This document shows, piece by piece, positions 50,150 to 57,998 of a stretch of 64,000 bases of DNA; the stretch's first letter is position 1, and the number at the start of each line of letters is the position of its first letter. Both the position numbers and the translations under genes were made by a program. Under the pieces are notes generated by a model. The model was given only the letters and a program-made list of their open reading frames with translations. It was not told the DNA's origin and ran no database searches. This DNA comes from VRUE01 sp963702955 (GTDB taxonomy: Bacteria > Actinomycetota > Thermoleophilia > Solirubrobacterales > 70-9), in NCBI GenBank assembly GCA_963702955.1, contig OY969774.1:620001-684000 (forward strand). The letters are read 5' to 3'.

Positions 50150-51267
50150 CAGCCGGCGTCCTCCCGGGCAGCGGCCAGGGCCGTTTCGAGCTCCGCTTCG
50201 CGGCCGTCTATCTCTCCGTCGAGCTTGCGTTGCAGCGCTATGGCGAGGCCGTGGCCGACGGCGGGGCCCTGCGGCACCCCGGCCGCGACCAGATCGTCGC
50301 CGTCGATCTCGAGCTTCACCTGTCGCCATTCCAGCAGGTAGCGGTCGAGCCACTCGGCGCCCAGCGCCCGGGCGAGGACGAGGACGACCGGGTCGTGCCC
50401 GCGGGCGAGCGCGGCCGCCGCCGACGGACGGTCGGGCTCCGCGCCGGCCAGCTCGGCCTCGGCCACTACGGGCCCTGTCGCCGCGGCGAGCACCGCCTCG
50501 GGGAGCGGAGCGAGCTCGCTCCACGGCGGTGCGGCGAGCAGCTCGACGACCCGCTGTGCCAGCGCGACCCCGCCGTCCCGTGGCTCGAGCAGGCCCCACT
50601 CCGCGAGCAGCTCGAAGCCGCGCGGCGCCTCGACCTCGCCGGCGAGCCGTAGCAGCTCGGCGCGCCTGCGGTCGAGAGACACGGTGTCGAGGTCGGCCAC
50701 CCGCAGCAGCGCCTCCGTCTCGGCCTCCGGCGCGAACCCGTAGCGCGCGGCATAGCGAGCCGCCCTCAGCGCCCGGGTCGGATCGTCGACGAAGGAGCCG
50801 GGATGCAGTGCCCGCAGCAGGCCGGCTTCGAGATCCGCGAGCCCCCCAAGCGGGTCGATCAGCCGCGACTCGCCGGCCAGCGGGATCGCCATCGCGTTGA
50901 TCGTGAAGTCGCGGCGGCGCAGGTCGGTCTCAACGTCTGGTGCCGGCTCGACCTCGGGGAGCGCCCCCGGGTGCGGGTAGGCCTCCGACCGCGCCGCGGC
51001 GATGTCGACCTCGTGTCCGTCGAGACTGGCCTTGGCGGTGGCGAAGCGCTCGTGCTCGACCACGTCCGCCCCGAGGGCGGCGCCGAGCGCCGCGGCGTCG
51101 CCGACGACGACCAGATCGATGTCGGAGCGGCCACGGCCGAGCAGCAGGTCGCGCACCGCGCCGCCGACCAGGTAGACGGGCGCGTCCGTCGCCTCGCACA
51201 TGGACTCCAGCTCCGGGTAGGCGCGCCCGAGGGCCTCGCTGAGGTTGTCGATCGGCATCGCGGCCAT
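50149..51267 (-). CDS. cca: tRNA nucleotidyltransferase/poly(A) polymerase family protein
   Basis: A 372-residue class II nucleotidyltransferase. The catalytic loop has VYLVGGAVRDLLLG and the DID carboxylates in RSDIDLVVVG. RRRDFTINAMAI and DDPTRALRAARYAARYGF are the later motifs. It adds CCA to tRNA 3' ends or acts as a related A-adding or poly(A) enzyme, which sequence alone does not separate. It is fairly short for a full CCA enzyme and heads the pgeF-yggS-sepF run. ATG 51267 is used, with MPIDNLSEAL three codons later as an alternative. Confidence 0.85.
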   Translation of the reverse strand: MAAMPIDNLSEALGRAYPELESMCEATDAPVYLVGGAVRDLLLGRGRSDIDLVVVGDAAALGAALGADVVEHERFATAKASLDGHEVDIAAARSEAYPHPGALPEVEPAPDVETDLRRRDFTINAMAIPLAGESRLIDPLGGLADLEAGLLRALHPGSFVDDPTRALRAARYAARYGFAPEAETEALLRVADLDTVSLDRRRAELLRLAGEVEAPRGFELLAEWGLLEPRDGGVALAQRVVELLAAPPWSELAPLPEAVLAAATGPVVAEAELAGAEPDRPSAAAALARGHDPVVLVLARALGAEWLDRYLLEWRQVKLEIDGDDLVAAGVPQGPAVGHGLAIALQRKLDGEIDGREAELETALAAAREDAG

Positions 51268-51297
51268 CCGGGGTCCTTACCATGATCGCCTCTGCGG

Positions 51298-52242
51298 ATG
51301 GCCGATTGGCGAGAGGAGAGGCGCGAGCAGCGGCGGCGACAGCTCCGCCGGCGGCGCCTGCTCGTCGTCGGAGCGCTCGTGGCCGCCGTCGCGGCGATCG
51401 TCGTCGTGCTCGCCATGATCGCCGGGTCATCCGGAAGCGGCCACGACCGCGGTCGAGGTTTGAACCGCATAGCGACCCAAAACTCGACCGCACGCGCGAA
51501 ACCGGCCTCCGGGGGCAAGGTCCGCAACGCGACCCCGCAGCCGGACTGGGAACCCCATACCGGCCCGGTGCCGATCCTCGAGTACCACGTGCTCGGCGCC
51601 GCGCCGGCCGACGCGCCCTACCCCGAGCTCTACGTCAGCCGCCCGGACTTCCGCCGGCAGATGGAATGGCTCGACGAAAAGGGCTACCAGGCGGTCACCC
51701 TCGACCAGGTCGAGCGGGCCTGGTACCACGGTGGGACGCTGCCGCCCAAGCCGGTCGTCCTCTCCTTCGACGACGGCTACCGGCCACAGTTCACCTTCGC
51801 CCTGCCGCAGCTGCGCAAGCACGGCTGGGCCGGCGTGCTCAACCTCAAGGCGGAAGGCTCGGACCTCTACGAAAGCAACGTCAAGGCGATGATCGACGCC
51901 GGCTGGGAGCTCGCCGCGCACACGATCCACCACCTCGACCTGACCGAACTCGACGCCGAACAGCTGCACGAAGAAGTCGCCGGCTCGCGGGCGATCCTGC
52001 GGCGCGAATACGGCGTCCCGGTCGACAACTTCTGCTATCCGGCGGGGCAGTTCGACTCGACGGTGATAGCCGCCGTGAAGGCCGCCGGGTACGTCGGCGC
52101 GACCACCGAGATCCCCGGCTACGCGAGCCGCGAATCGCCCTACGAACTGGCTCGCTTCGAGATTCTCGGCTCCAGCGGCGTCGCCGGGCTGGCCGAAGAC
52201 CTGCGCACGGGCGAAGGCGCGACCGCCGAAATCGGCGCCTGA
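51298..52242 (+). CDS. Membrane-anchored polysaccharide deacetylase
   Basis: A 314-residue NodB-family (CE4) protein. A basic N terminus (REERREQRRRQLRRRR) leads into one transmembrane helix (about 20-42), so the enzyme domain faces outside. The first metal-binding motif is LSFDDGY (156-161) with D158-D159, and the second is HTIHH with two zinc ligands. It likely removes acetyl groups from peptidoglycan or another surface glycan. It starts 30 bp from the divergent cca gene and ends 6 bp before hisF. Confidence 0.9.
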   Translation: MADWREERREQRRRQLRRRRLLVVGALVAAVAAIVVVLAMIAGSSGSGHDRGRGLNRIATQNSTARAKPASGGKVRNATPQPDWEPHTGPVPILEYHVLGAAPADAPYPELYVSRPDFRRQMEWLDEKGYQAVTLDQVERAWYHGGTLPPKPVVLSFDDGYRPQFTFALPQLRKHGWAGVLNLKAEGSDLYESNVKAMIDAGWELAAHTIHHLDLTELDAEQLHEEVAGSRAILRREYGVPVDNFCYPAGQFDSTVIAAVKAAGYVGATTEIPGYASRESPYELARFEILGSSGVAGLAEDLRTGEGATAEIGA

Positions 52243-52248
52243 GCGCCG

Positions 52249-53007
52249 TCAGACGCGAACCGGGATGCCGGCGGCCGTCATTCGCTCCTTGGCTTCATGG
52301 ATCGTGTACTTGCCGTAGTGGAAGATCGAAGCGCAGAGGACCGCGTCTGCGTGACCGTCGGCGATCGCCTCGCTCAGGTGCCCTAGCGTCCCGGCGCCGC
52401 CGGAGGCGATCACCGGCACGCCGACGGCATCGGCGACCGCGCGGGTCAGCTCGATGTCGTAGCCGTCGCTGGTCCCGTCGCGGTCCATGCTGGTCAGCAG
52501 CACCTCGCCGGCCCCCCGCTCGACCGCCTCTCGGGCCCAGGAGACGGCGTCGCGTCCCTCCACCTTTTTGCGGCCGCCGTTGACGTAGACGCCCCAGCCG
52601 TCCCCCTCACGCTTGGCGTCGATCGCGATCACGACGCACTGGGCGCCGAAGTGGTCGGCCAGCTCGGTCAACAGCTCGGGCCTGGCAAGCGCCGACGAGT
52701 TGACCGAGACCTTGTCGGCGCCGGCGTCGAGCACCGCCTGGGCGTCCTCGACGGAGCGGATCCCACCGCCGATCGTGAACGGGATAAAGACGTTGTCAGC
52801 CGTGCGCCGGGCCAGCTCGACGATCGTCTCGCGCTTCTCGTGCGAGGCGGTGATGTCGAGGAAGACCAGCTCGTCGGCCCCCTCGGCGTCGTAGCGCTCC
52901 GCCAGCTCGACGGGATCGCCCGCGTCGCGCAGGCCGACGAAGTTGGTGCCCTTGACGACGCGGCCGGCGTCGACGTCGAGGCAGGGTATGACCCGCTTCA
53001 GGACCAT
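52249..53007 (-). CDS. hisF: Imidazole glycerol phosphate synthase, cyclase subunit HisF
   Basis: A 252-residue TIM barrel that forms IGP and AICAR from PRFAR and ammonia supplied by HisH. The catalytic Asp11 is in VIPCLDVDAGRVVKG, and the second catalytic Asp lies in LLTSMDRDGTSDGYD. VNSSALARPELL and PVIASGGAGTL bind the phosphates. A TACGCT element 6 nt before ATG 53007 suggests a promoter of its own in the 42-bp gap after hisA. Confidence 0.97.
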   Translation of the reverse strand: MVLKRVIPCLDVDAGRVVKGTNFVGLRDAGDPVELAERYDAEGADELVFLDITASHEKRETIVELARRTADNVFIPFTIGGGIRSVEDAQAVLDAGADKVSVNSSALARPELLTELADHFGAQCVVIAIDAKREGDGWGVYVNGGRKKVEGRDAVSWAREAVERGAGEVLLTSMDRDGTSDGYDIELTRAVADAVGVPVIASGGAGTLGHLSEAIADGHADAVLCASIFHYGKYTIHEAKERMTAAGIPVRV

Positions 53008-53013
53008 GGGCTG

Positions 53014-53019
53014 AGCGTA
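53014..53019 (-). promoter_or_regulatory. Possible -10 element of hisF (leaderless type)
   Basis: TACGCT on the minus strand ends 6 nt before ATG 53007, so hisF may be transcribed separately from the rest of the his cluster. Confidence 0.4.
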
Positions 53020-53049
53020 GCGTGGCGGGTTGGTCGCACTATTGGGCGA

Positions 53050-53775
53050 CTAACCCGCCAGGGCTACGATGCCCTCGGCAACGGTGAACTTGCGCTCGTA
53101 GAGGGCTCGGCCGACGATGGCGCCCTCGACGTTGGCTGGCATCTCGCGGGCGAGGGATTCGAGGTGGGTCAGAGTTCCGACGCCGCCTGAGGCGATCACC
53201 TTCGCTTCGGTGGCTGCTGCGATCCGGGTGAGCTCCTCTAGTGCGGGACCTTCCATCGTGCCGTCAACCTCGATCGCCGTGCAGAGAAAGCGAACAACGC
53301 CACGCCGGCCGAGGGACGCCACCGCCTCGACGACACCCTCCTCACCTGCTTCGGTCCACCCCGCCAGCGCCACCTGGCCGTCGCGGGCGTCAACTGAGAC
53401 GACGATGCGATCGCCGTGTTGCGCGAGCATTTCGTCGAGGAACTGGGGGTCGCGCAGGGCAGCGGTTCCGATCACCGCCCGCTCCGTGCCTGCGTCGAGC
53501 ACAGCGCTCACGGACTCGGCGTCGCGCAACCCGCCTCCAACCTGGATCGGGCAATCGACAGCCGCCGCGACCCGCCTCACGGCGTCCAGATTCCCCGGCT
53601 CTCCCGCTTTCGCCCCGTCGAGGTCGACCACGTGCAAGAACTCCGCCCCTTCGTCGGCCCAGCGCCGCGCCGCGTCCACCGGGTCGGCGTCGTAGGTCGT
53701 CTCGCGCTCGTAGTCGCCCTGCGTCAGCCGCACAGCCTGGCCGCCGCGGATGTCGATCGCCGGGTAGAGGATCAC
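53050..53775 (-). CDS. hisA: ProFAR isomerase HisA
   Basis: A 241-residue half-barrel-derived TIM barrel that isomerises ProFAR to PRFAR. Asp8 in LYPAIDIRGGQAVRL is the catalytic base, with the second Asp in the IEVDGTMEG region. PIQVGGGLRDAESV and VIASGGVGTLTHL are the phosphate sites. In actinobacteria the enzyme can double as TrpF (PriA), and this cannot be decided by eye. GTG 53775 overlaps the hisH stop (GTGA). Confidence 0.94.
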   Translation of the reverse strand: MILYPAIDIRGGQAVRLTQGDYERETTYDADPVDAARRWADEGAEFLHVVDLDGAKAGEPGNLDAVRRVAAAVDCPIQVGGGLRDAESVSAVLDAGTERAVIGTAALRDPQFLDEMLAQHGDRIVVSVDARDGQVALAGWTEAGEEGVVEAVASLGRRGVVRFLCTAIEVDGTMEGPALEELTRIAAATEAKVIASGGVGTLTHLESLAREMPANVEGAIVGRALYERKFTVAEGIVALAG

Positions 53776-54404
53776 GCTGCGGCGGGCGCGGCGACGCAGA
53801 TCCCGGCGAAGTTGGAGAGCAGTCGCAGGCCGGCGGCGCTCGACTTCTCCGGGTGGAACTGGACGCCGAAGACGTTGTCGCGCTCGGCGGCGCAGGCGAA
53901 GCGGGCGCTGTAGGCGGCGCTGCCGAGCAGGTCCGCCTCCCCGGGACGCGGCGCGAAGCTGTGGACGAAGTAGAAGGGCGTCTCGCTCTCGATCCCCTCG
54001 ACGAGGCGCGACTCGCGCTCCCAGCGAACGGGAGACCAGCCGATGTGCGGGACCTTGAGGCCGTCGGCCGCCAGCTCGGAGACCTCGCCGGGGAGCAGGC
54101 CGAGGCCGGCGGCGCCGCCCAACTCGGTGGTCGAGTCGAAGAGCAGTTGCAGGCCGAGGCAGATGCCGAGGATCGGCACGTCGGCCTCGCGCCGCTCGGC
54201 GACCAGCTCGTCGAGTCGCAGCTCGCGCACCCGCTCCATCGCCCGCGGGAAGGCGCCGACGCCGGGCAGGATGACGCCGTCGGCCTCGCGGACCGCAGCG
54301 GCGTCGTCGGTGATCGTCGCCGTCGCGCCGACGTGCTCCAGCGCCTTCTCGACCGAGCGCAGGTTGCCCATCCCGTAGTCGAGGATCGCGATCCGCGCCG
54401 TCAT
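53772..54404 (-). CDS. hisH: Imidazole glycerol phosphate synthase, glutaminase subunit HisH
   Basis: A 210-residue class I amidotransferase supplying ammonia to HisF. The nucleophile is C82 in LGICLGLQLLF. The oxyanion strand is LPGVGAF, and the His-Glu pair is in VQFHPEKS. ATG 54404 (MTARIAILDYGMGNLRSV) overlaps the hisB stop by 4 bp, and its own stop overlaps the hisA start. Confidence 0.96.
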   Translation of the reverse strand: MTARIAILDYGMGNLRSVEKALEHVGATATITDDAAAVREADGVILPGVGAFPRAMERVRELRLDELVAERREADVPILGICLGLQLLFDSTTELGGAAGLGLLPGEVSELAADGLKVPHIGWSPVRWERESRLVEGIESETPFYFVHSFAPRPGEADLLGSAAYSARFACAAERDNVFGVQFHPEKSSAAGLRLLSNFAGICVAAPAAA

Positions 54405-54991
54405 TCGGACAGGGTCCCCTTGGTCGAGGGCACGCCGGACTCCTCGGGATCGACCGAGACGGCGACGCGGAGCGCCCGCGCGAAGGCCTTGAAGCAGGCC
54501 TCGATCATGTGGTGAGCATTGGTTCCGTAGCGGACCGAGACGTGCAGGGTCAGCTTGGCGCTGTTGGCGACGGCGCGGAAGAACTCCTCCGCCAGCTCGG
54601 TGTCGAAGCCGGCGATCGAGCCGGCCGGAAGGTCGGCCTCGAACACGCACAGCGGCCGCCCGCTGATGTCGATCGCGCACTCGGCCAGCGACTCGTCCAT
54701 CGGCACCAGCGCCGAGCCGTAGCGCCGGATCCCGGCCCGGTCTCCGAGCGCCTCGTCGATCGCCTGGCCGAGGACGATGCCGACGTCCTCGACCGTATGG
54801 TGCGCCCCGGTCTCGAGGTCGCCGCTCGCCTCGACCCGGAGGCCAAGACGGCCGTGGCGGGCGAGCAGGTCGAGCATGTGGTCGAGGAAGCCGACGCCGG
54901 TGGCGGCGCTCGACTTGCCGCCGTCCAGGTCCAGCGAGAGCTGGATCTTCGTCTCGGCGGTGCTGCGCTCTCTGTTCGCGATTCGGGTCAT
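54401..54991 (-). CDS. hisB: Imidazoleglycerol-phosphate dehydratase HisB
   Basis: A 196-residue monofunctional dehydratase for the IGP to imidazole-acetol-phosphate step. The metal-binding His motifs are GFLDHMLDLLARHG, GAHHTVEDVGI, and NAHHMIEACFKAFA. No histidinol-phosphatase domain is fused, unlike E. coli HisB. ATG 54991 abuts the hisD stop (TAG then ATG). hisC, the next enzyme, is not in this cluster. Confidence 0.96.
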   Translation of the reverse strand: MTRIANRERSTAETKIQLSLDLDGGKSSAATGVGFLDHMLDLLARHGRLGLRVEASGDLETGAHHTVEDVGIVLGQAIDEALGDRAGIRRYGSALVPMDESLAECAIDISGRPLCVFEADLPAGSIAGFDTELAEEFFRAVANSAKLTLHVSVRYGTNAHHMIEACFKAFARALRVAVSVDPEESGVPSTKGTLSE

Positions 54992-56287
54992 CTAAGCATC
55001 CTCGGCCCTAATCATCGCCGACTCGCCGTGGACGGGGAAGCCCTCGGCCTCGGCGAGCGCTTTGACGTGCGGGGCGAGCTTCGCGGCGGCGTCGGCCGGT
55101 ATCTCGACCGTGGCGATCTTGCGGCGGAAGACGTCGGGACCGAGTGGGCCCGAGAAGCGACCGGCGCCGCCGGTCGGGAGGACGTGGTTGGAGCCGGCGA
55201 CGTAGTCGCCGAAGGCGGTGGCGCTGTGACGACCGACGAAGACGCAGCCCGCCGTCGTCACCTTGTCTGCGAGCAATGCAGCGTCCTCCTCCATTAGCTC
55301 GAGGTGCTCGGGGGCATAGGCGTTGGCAAGCTCTATCGCCGCCTCGGTGTCGGGCACGTGGATCAGGAAAAGGCTGGATTTGCGGGGGACGGTTCCGTGC
55401 GTAGCCTCCACGCCTTTGACCGCCGTCTCGATTGCGTCGAGGACGTGCTCCTCCACGCCGGCAACAACCAGAGGGCTGTCATCACCGTGCTCAACTTGCG
55501 CACAGAGGTCGAGGGCTATCCATTGCGGATCCGCGTCGTGGCCAGCGATCACCATCAGCTCCGACGGACCAGCGTAAGAGTCGAGCCCAACTCTCCCGAA
55601 GACCGCCCGCTTTGCTTCCTGCACCCAGTCGCTGCCGGGGCCGACGATCACGTCGACCCGCGGTATGGACTTGGTCCCGTAAGCCAGCGCAAAGACGGCT
55701 TGGGCACCACCCATCGCGAAGACTTCGTCGATTTCACAAAGGTCGGCCGCCGCAAGCACCAGTGGGTTAACGTGGCCGTTGGGATCAGGTGGAGAAGCCA
55801 GCACGACTCGCTCGACTCCGGCAACACGAGCTGGAATCGCCCCCATGAGGACGCTCGACGGGTAGGCCGCACGACCGCCGGGTGCGTAGACGGCCGCTGT
55901 GCCGACGGGAATCTCGCGGAGCGTCACCGTTTGTCCTTGGGCCAGCGCGACCGTCCGCGATTCCCCCACCTGCGTTTCGGCGACGGTACGGATGTTGGTC
56001 GCCGCCAACTCGAGGGAAGCGCGCAGACCCGGATCCAGGCCTGTGGCCGCCTCTGCGATCCGCTCGCGCCCGACCGCCAGCCGCAGCGTCGCCGGATCGC
56101 ACTCGGTTGCGTCATAGCGCGCGGTCATCCGCAGCACGACCTCGTCACGGTTATCGGCCTCGATGATCTCCTTTCCGATCGCACCCACGTCCGTGGGGTG
56201 ACCGGTGGACCAGGCCGAGGGCATCTGCAAGCGAAGCGTCTCGGCGACCGTCTCGGCGTCACTCCACTCGAACCGCTCGACCCTCAT
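54992..56287 (-). CDS. hisD: Histidinol dehydrogenase HisD
   Basis: A 431-residue NAD- and zinc-dependent enzyme that oxidises histidinol to histidine in two steps. Family motifs seen are VPVGTAAVYAPGGRAAYPSS (as PVGTAAVYAPGG), VDVIVGPGSDWVQEAKR, GPSELMVIAGHDAD, EHGDDSPL, and AYAPEHLELM with the catalytic Glu-His. GSNHVLPTGGAGRFSG holds zinc-site residues. ATG 56287 overlaps hisG by 4 bp. The central third (about 55260-56220) is less GC-rich with more A/T-ending codons than both ends. Confidence 0.96.
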   Translation of the reverse strand: MRVERFEWSDAETVAETLRLQMPSAWSTGHPTDVGAIGKEIIEADNRDEVVLRMTARYDATECDPATLRLAVGRERIAEAATGLDPGLRASLELAATNIRTVAETQVGESRTVALAQGQTVTLREIPVGTAAVYAPGGRAAYPSSVLMGAIPARVAGVERVVLASPPDPNGHVNPLVLAAADLCEIDEVFAMGGAQAVFALAYGTKSIPRVDVIVGPGSDWVQEAKRAVFGRVGLDSYAGPSELMVIAGHDADPQWIALDLCAQVEHGDDSPLVVAGVEEHVLDAIETAVKGVEATHGTVPRKSSLFLIHVPDTEAAIELANAYAPEHLELMEEDAALLADKVTTAGCVFVGRHSATAFGDYVAGSNHVLPTGGAGRFSGPLGPDVFRRKIATVEIPADAAAKLAPHVKALAEAEGFPVHGESAMIRAEDA

Positions 56288-56964
56288 CGCGCCGCCGCCT
56301 CCCGCAACCGCCCGGTCAGCTCGTCTATCTCTGCCGCCCGCAGCTTGTGGGCGACGCGGTTGGCGATGAAGCGGGCCGTGCACTCGACGATCTCCTCGCG
56401 CACCTCGAGGTCGTTCTCCTCCAGGGTGCGGCCGGTGGCGACGAGGTCGACGATGCCGTCGGCGAGGCCGGTCAGCGGCGCCAGCTCGACCGATCCCTTG
56501 ACCTCTATCGCCTCGATCTGCCGGCCGCTCGCCTCGAAGTGGCGTTCGGCGATCCGCGGGTACTTGGTCGCGATCCGCATCATCCCGAGGCGGCGCTGCG
56601 ACTCGCCGAGGCTCTCGTCGCCCCGGCGACCGGCGAGGACCATGCGGCAGCGTCCGTAGCCGAGGTCGAGCAGCTCGTAGACCATCCGGTCGGACTGCTC
56701 GAGCAGGACGTCCTTGCCGGTTATCCCGACGTCGGCGGCGCCGGCCTCGACGTAGGTGGGGACGTCGGAGGGGCGCATCGTCACCAGGGTCAGCTTCTCG
56801 CCGGGGAAGATCAGCGCCCGCGACTCGCTGCGCGCCGCGGCCGTGTTGACGCCGGCCGCGTCGAGCAGGTCGAGCGTCTCCGCGAACAGGGCGCCGCGCG
56901 GCACCGCCAGCTTCAGCGGCCCGTCGGTCTTGGCCTGCCCCGGGGCGGCGACCTCGACGTTCAT
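56284..56964 (-). CDS. hisG: ATP phosphoribosyltransferase, short form HisG
   Basis: A 226-residue catalytic subunit for the first step of histidine synthesis. Conserved parts are LAVPRGALFAETLDLL, ADVGITGKDVLLE, ATKYPRIAERHF, and LVATGRTLEENDL, which forms the PRPP loop. It is the short form without the C-terminal ACT-like regulatory domain, so it needs the HisZ partner encoded just upstream. Its start overlaps the hisZ stop (ATGA). Confidence 0.95.
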   Translation of the reverse strand: MNVEVAAPGQAKTDGPLKLAVPRGALFAETLDLLDAAGVNTAAARSESRALIFPGEKLTLVTMRPSDVPTYVEAGAADVGITGKDVLLEQSDRMVYELLDLGYGRCRMVLAGRRGDESLGESQRRLGMMRIATKYPRIAERHFEASGRQIEAIEVKGSVELAPLTGLADGIVDLVATGRTLEENDLEVREEIVECTARFIANRVAHKLRAAEIDELTGRLREAAAR

Positions 56965-57950
56965 TTCCTCTCACCCCTTCGCGACTCCTCCATCTGGGCG
57001 ACGTGGACGCGCTCGAGGTAGAGGGCGAAGCCGGCCGCGGGCAGGTCGACGCCGAAGCGCCTCATCAGCCCGTCGTAGCGGCCGCCGCCGCCGAGCACGT
57101 GCCCCAGCGCCGGGTCGTAGACCTCGAGGATCGCGCCGCTGTAGTAGCCGAGGTCGCGCAGCAGACCGAGGTCGATCTGCACCCGGTCGGCCGCGCCCCG
57201 CCGTTCCAACTCCGCCAGCGTCTCGCCGAGGCTCGCCGTCGCCCGCTCGACCGCGGCGCCGCCCAGTGCCCGGGCCTCCTCCAGCGCCTCGCGGCCGCCG
57301 CGCAGCTGCGAGAGGGCGACGCAGGTCGCCACCTGGTCGTCGTCGATCCCGGCCTGGGACAGCTCGACCTCGAGGCCGACCAGGTCGTGCGTCGCCAGTC
57401 GTTCCAGGACCGAGTCGCGGGCGGCGCCCTCGACTCCGAGCCCGGTCAGGAGCTGGCGGAAGAGGTCGGCGTCGCCGAGCCCGATCACCGCGCGCTCGAG
57501 CCCGGTCGCGACCAGCGCCGCCTCCAGCACCTCGATCACCTCGGCGGTGCCCTGCGGGGCGGGCGCCCCGATCAGCTCCACCCCGGCCTGCGCGAACTCG
57601 CGCATCTGGCCGCGCTGGGGACGCACCGCGCGGAAGGCGTTGGCCAGGTAGCAGAGCCGCAGCGGCGGCTCCTTGTCGGCGTAGCGCGAGGCGACCAGGC
57701 GGGCGATCGGGATCGTCATGTCGGAGCGCAGCGCCAGCAGGTCGCCGCGCTCGTCGAAGAAGCGGTAGGCGGAGTCGGCGGTGCGGCCGTCGCCGCGGGC
57801 GAGGACCTCGTCGTACTCGATCGCCGGCGTCGACACCTCGCCGTAGCCGCGGGCCTCGAACACGTCGAGAAGCGCGCCGCGCAGGCGGCGCAGCTCTCGC
57901 ATCTCCTCGGGGAGGATGTCGCGCGTCCCTGGGGGGATCGGGTGGATCAT
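56961..57950 (-). CDS. hisZ: ATP phosphoribosyltransferase regulatory subunit HisZ
   Basis: A 329-residue homologue of the histidyl-tRNA synthetase catalytic core. PPGTRDILPEEM and LRSDMTIPIARL resemble motifs 1 and 2, and GGGGRYDGLMRRFG and AAGFALYLERV resemble motif 3. The C-terminal anticodon-binding domain of HisRS is absent, and the gene is coupled to short-form hisG, so HisZ rather than HisS is the clear choice. It probably gives histidine feedback control. It lies 48 bp downstream of murA. Confidence 0.93.
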   Translation of the reverse strand: MIHPIPPGTRDILPEEMRELRRLRGALLDVFEARGYGEVSTPAIEYDEVLARGDGRTADSAYRFFDERGDLLALRSDMTIPIARLVASRYADKEPPLRLCYLANAFRAVRPQRGQMREFAQAGVELIGAPAPQGTAEVIEVLEAALVATGLERAVIGLGDADLFRQLLTGLGVEGAARDSVLERLATHDLVGLEVELSQAGIDDDQVATCVALSQLRGGREALEEARALGGAAVERATASLGETLAELERRGAADRVQIDLGLLRDLGYYSGAILEVYDPALGHVLGGGGRYDGLMRRFGVDLPAAGFALYLERVHVAQMEESRRGERK

Positions 57951-57998
57951 CTGCCGGACCTTACGAGAGAGCGGGCCGAAAGCCTGCCGCAGGCGCCT

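Noticed and set aside
56961..57950. Histidyl-tRNA synthetase (HisS)
   Set aside because: The anticodon-binding domain is absent and the gene is coupled to short-form hisG, so HisZ is the better call.
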